A DNA stretch of 5,385 nucleotides from Sinorhizobium sp. Lineage in GTDB: Bacteria > Pseudomonadota > Alphaproteobacteria > Rhizobiales > Rhizobiaceae. A model generated the notes under the pieces. That model was not told where the DNA came from. It searched no databases and saw nothing but the letters and a program-made list of their open reading frames with translations. The stretch covers positions 1 to 5,385 of the forward strand of contig JAPSJG010000289.1 in the NCBI GenBank assembly GCA_031178305.1. Direction: 5' to 3'. The position numbers were made by a program, and so were the translations under genes. This document shows positions 5,132-5,385 of the stretch, one piece after another. Within the stretch, counting starts at the first letter, position 1; the number at the start of each line of letters is the position of its first letter.

Positions 5132-5385
5132 ATGCGCAAATATTCTGTTTTCGCCGTGGCGCGCGAGGCGATGCGCGGCCATAAGGGGTGGGGCCCGCAT
5201 TGGGCCTCACCGGAGCCGCGCAAGCAATATGATGTGATCATCATCGGCGGCGGTGGGCATGGCCTCGGGGCCGCCTATTACCTCGCCAAGGAGCACGGCA
5301 TCACCAATGTCGCCGTACTCGAAAAGGGCTGGATCGGCGGCGGCAATACCGGGCGCAACACGACGATCATCCGCTCCAACTATCT
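5132..5385 (+). CDS. soxB: Sarcosine oxidase subunit beta (3' partial)
   Basis: The first 84 residues of the flavoprotein beta subunit of heterotetrameric sarcosine oxidase, which oxidatively demethylates sarcosine to glycine in the cytoplasm, the last step of glycine betaine breakdown. The N-terminus MRKYSVFAVAREAMRGHKGW is characteristic of the family. It is followed by the FAD-binding dinucleotide motif DVIIIGGGGHGLGAAYYLA (about 34-52), the end of the second strand VAVLEKG, and GGGNTGRNTTIIRSNY, where flavin contacts and the active-site region begin. The motif has GGGGHG where GAGGHG is the form I recall as usual. GGAG lies 10 nt before the ATG, and AGGCGG directly abuts it. An in-frame TTG at 5108 lacks support. 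The full protein should be about 415 residues and is cut by the window edge. soxD, soxA and soxG are expected downstream in an operon. The gene is divergent from rpsU. Confidence 0.96.
   Translation, partial: MRKYSVFAVAREAMRGHKGWGPHWASPEPRKQYDVIIIGGGGHGLGAAYYLAKEHGITNVAVLEKGWIGGGNTGRNTTIIRSNY

Noticed and set aside
4719..5210. A 163-codon minus-strand frame between soxB and rpsU
   Set aside because: It overlaps rpsU out of frame and the soxB start, and resembles no family I recognise. The alternative minus-strand frame at 4915-5244 is rejected for the same reasons.

Overview
The window looks like chromosomal DNA of an alphaproteobacterium of the order Hyphomicrobiales (Rhizobiales), most likely Ensifer/Sinorhizobium, Rhizobium or a close relative. 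The evidence is the high GC content, a RIME-like palindromic intergenic element, an S21 protein of the rhizobial type starting at GTG, a class III nucleotide cyclase with the N-terminal region common in rhizobial cyclases, a DUF992 secreted protein and the start of a heterotetrameric sarcosine oxidase beta subunit. The genus is inferred and not proven.

Layout: on the + strand, the 3' part of pntB (proton-translocating NAD(P) transhydrogenase beta) runs in from the left edge and stops at 1238. A RIME-like element of two strong hairpins (about 1262-1369) separates it from a convergent run of four minus-strand genes. Read in their own direction these are rpsU (4809-4597, with a strong terminator at 4561-4529), a six-TPR lipoprotein (4344-3454, with a strong terminator at 3421-3391), a small secreted DUF992 protein (3303-2830) and a class III adenylate cyclase (2656-1433). 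Divergent from rpsU, soxB (sarcosine oxidase beta) starts at 5132 and runs off the right edge.

The genes do not form one pathway. Two intrinsic terminators split the minus-strand run into rpsU alone, the lipoprotein alone, and DUF992 possibly followed by the cyclase (173 bp between them, no clear terminator). pntB (NADPH supply), soxB (glycine betaine/sarcosine catabolism) and rpsU (translation) are housekeeping or metabolic genes. The cyclase belongs to a signalling family that is highly expanded in rhizobia.

Non-coding stretches: 1239-1432 holds the RIME-like element. 2657-2829 shows no convincing promoter or terminator. 3304-3453 holds the lipoprotein terminator and the DUF992 leader. 4345-4596 holds a GC-rich hairpin, two adjacent perfect inverted repeats and the rpsU terminator. 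4810-5131 is the rpsU/soxB divergent regulatory region. I see no defence system, prophage, IS element, tRNA or CRISPR array. The window is mostly ordinary, and the observations worth checking are small non-coding structures.
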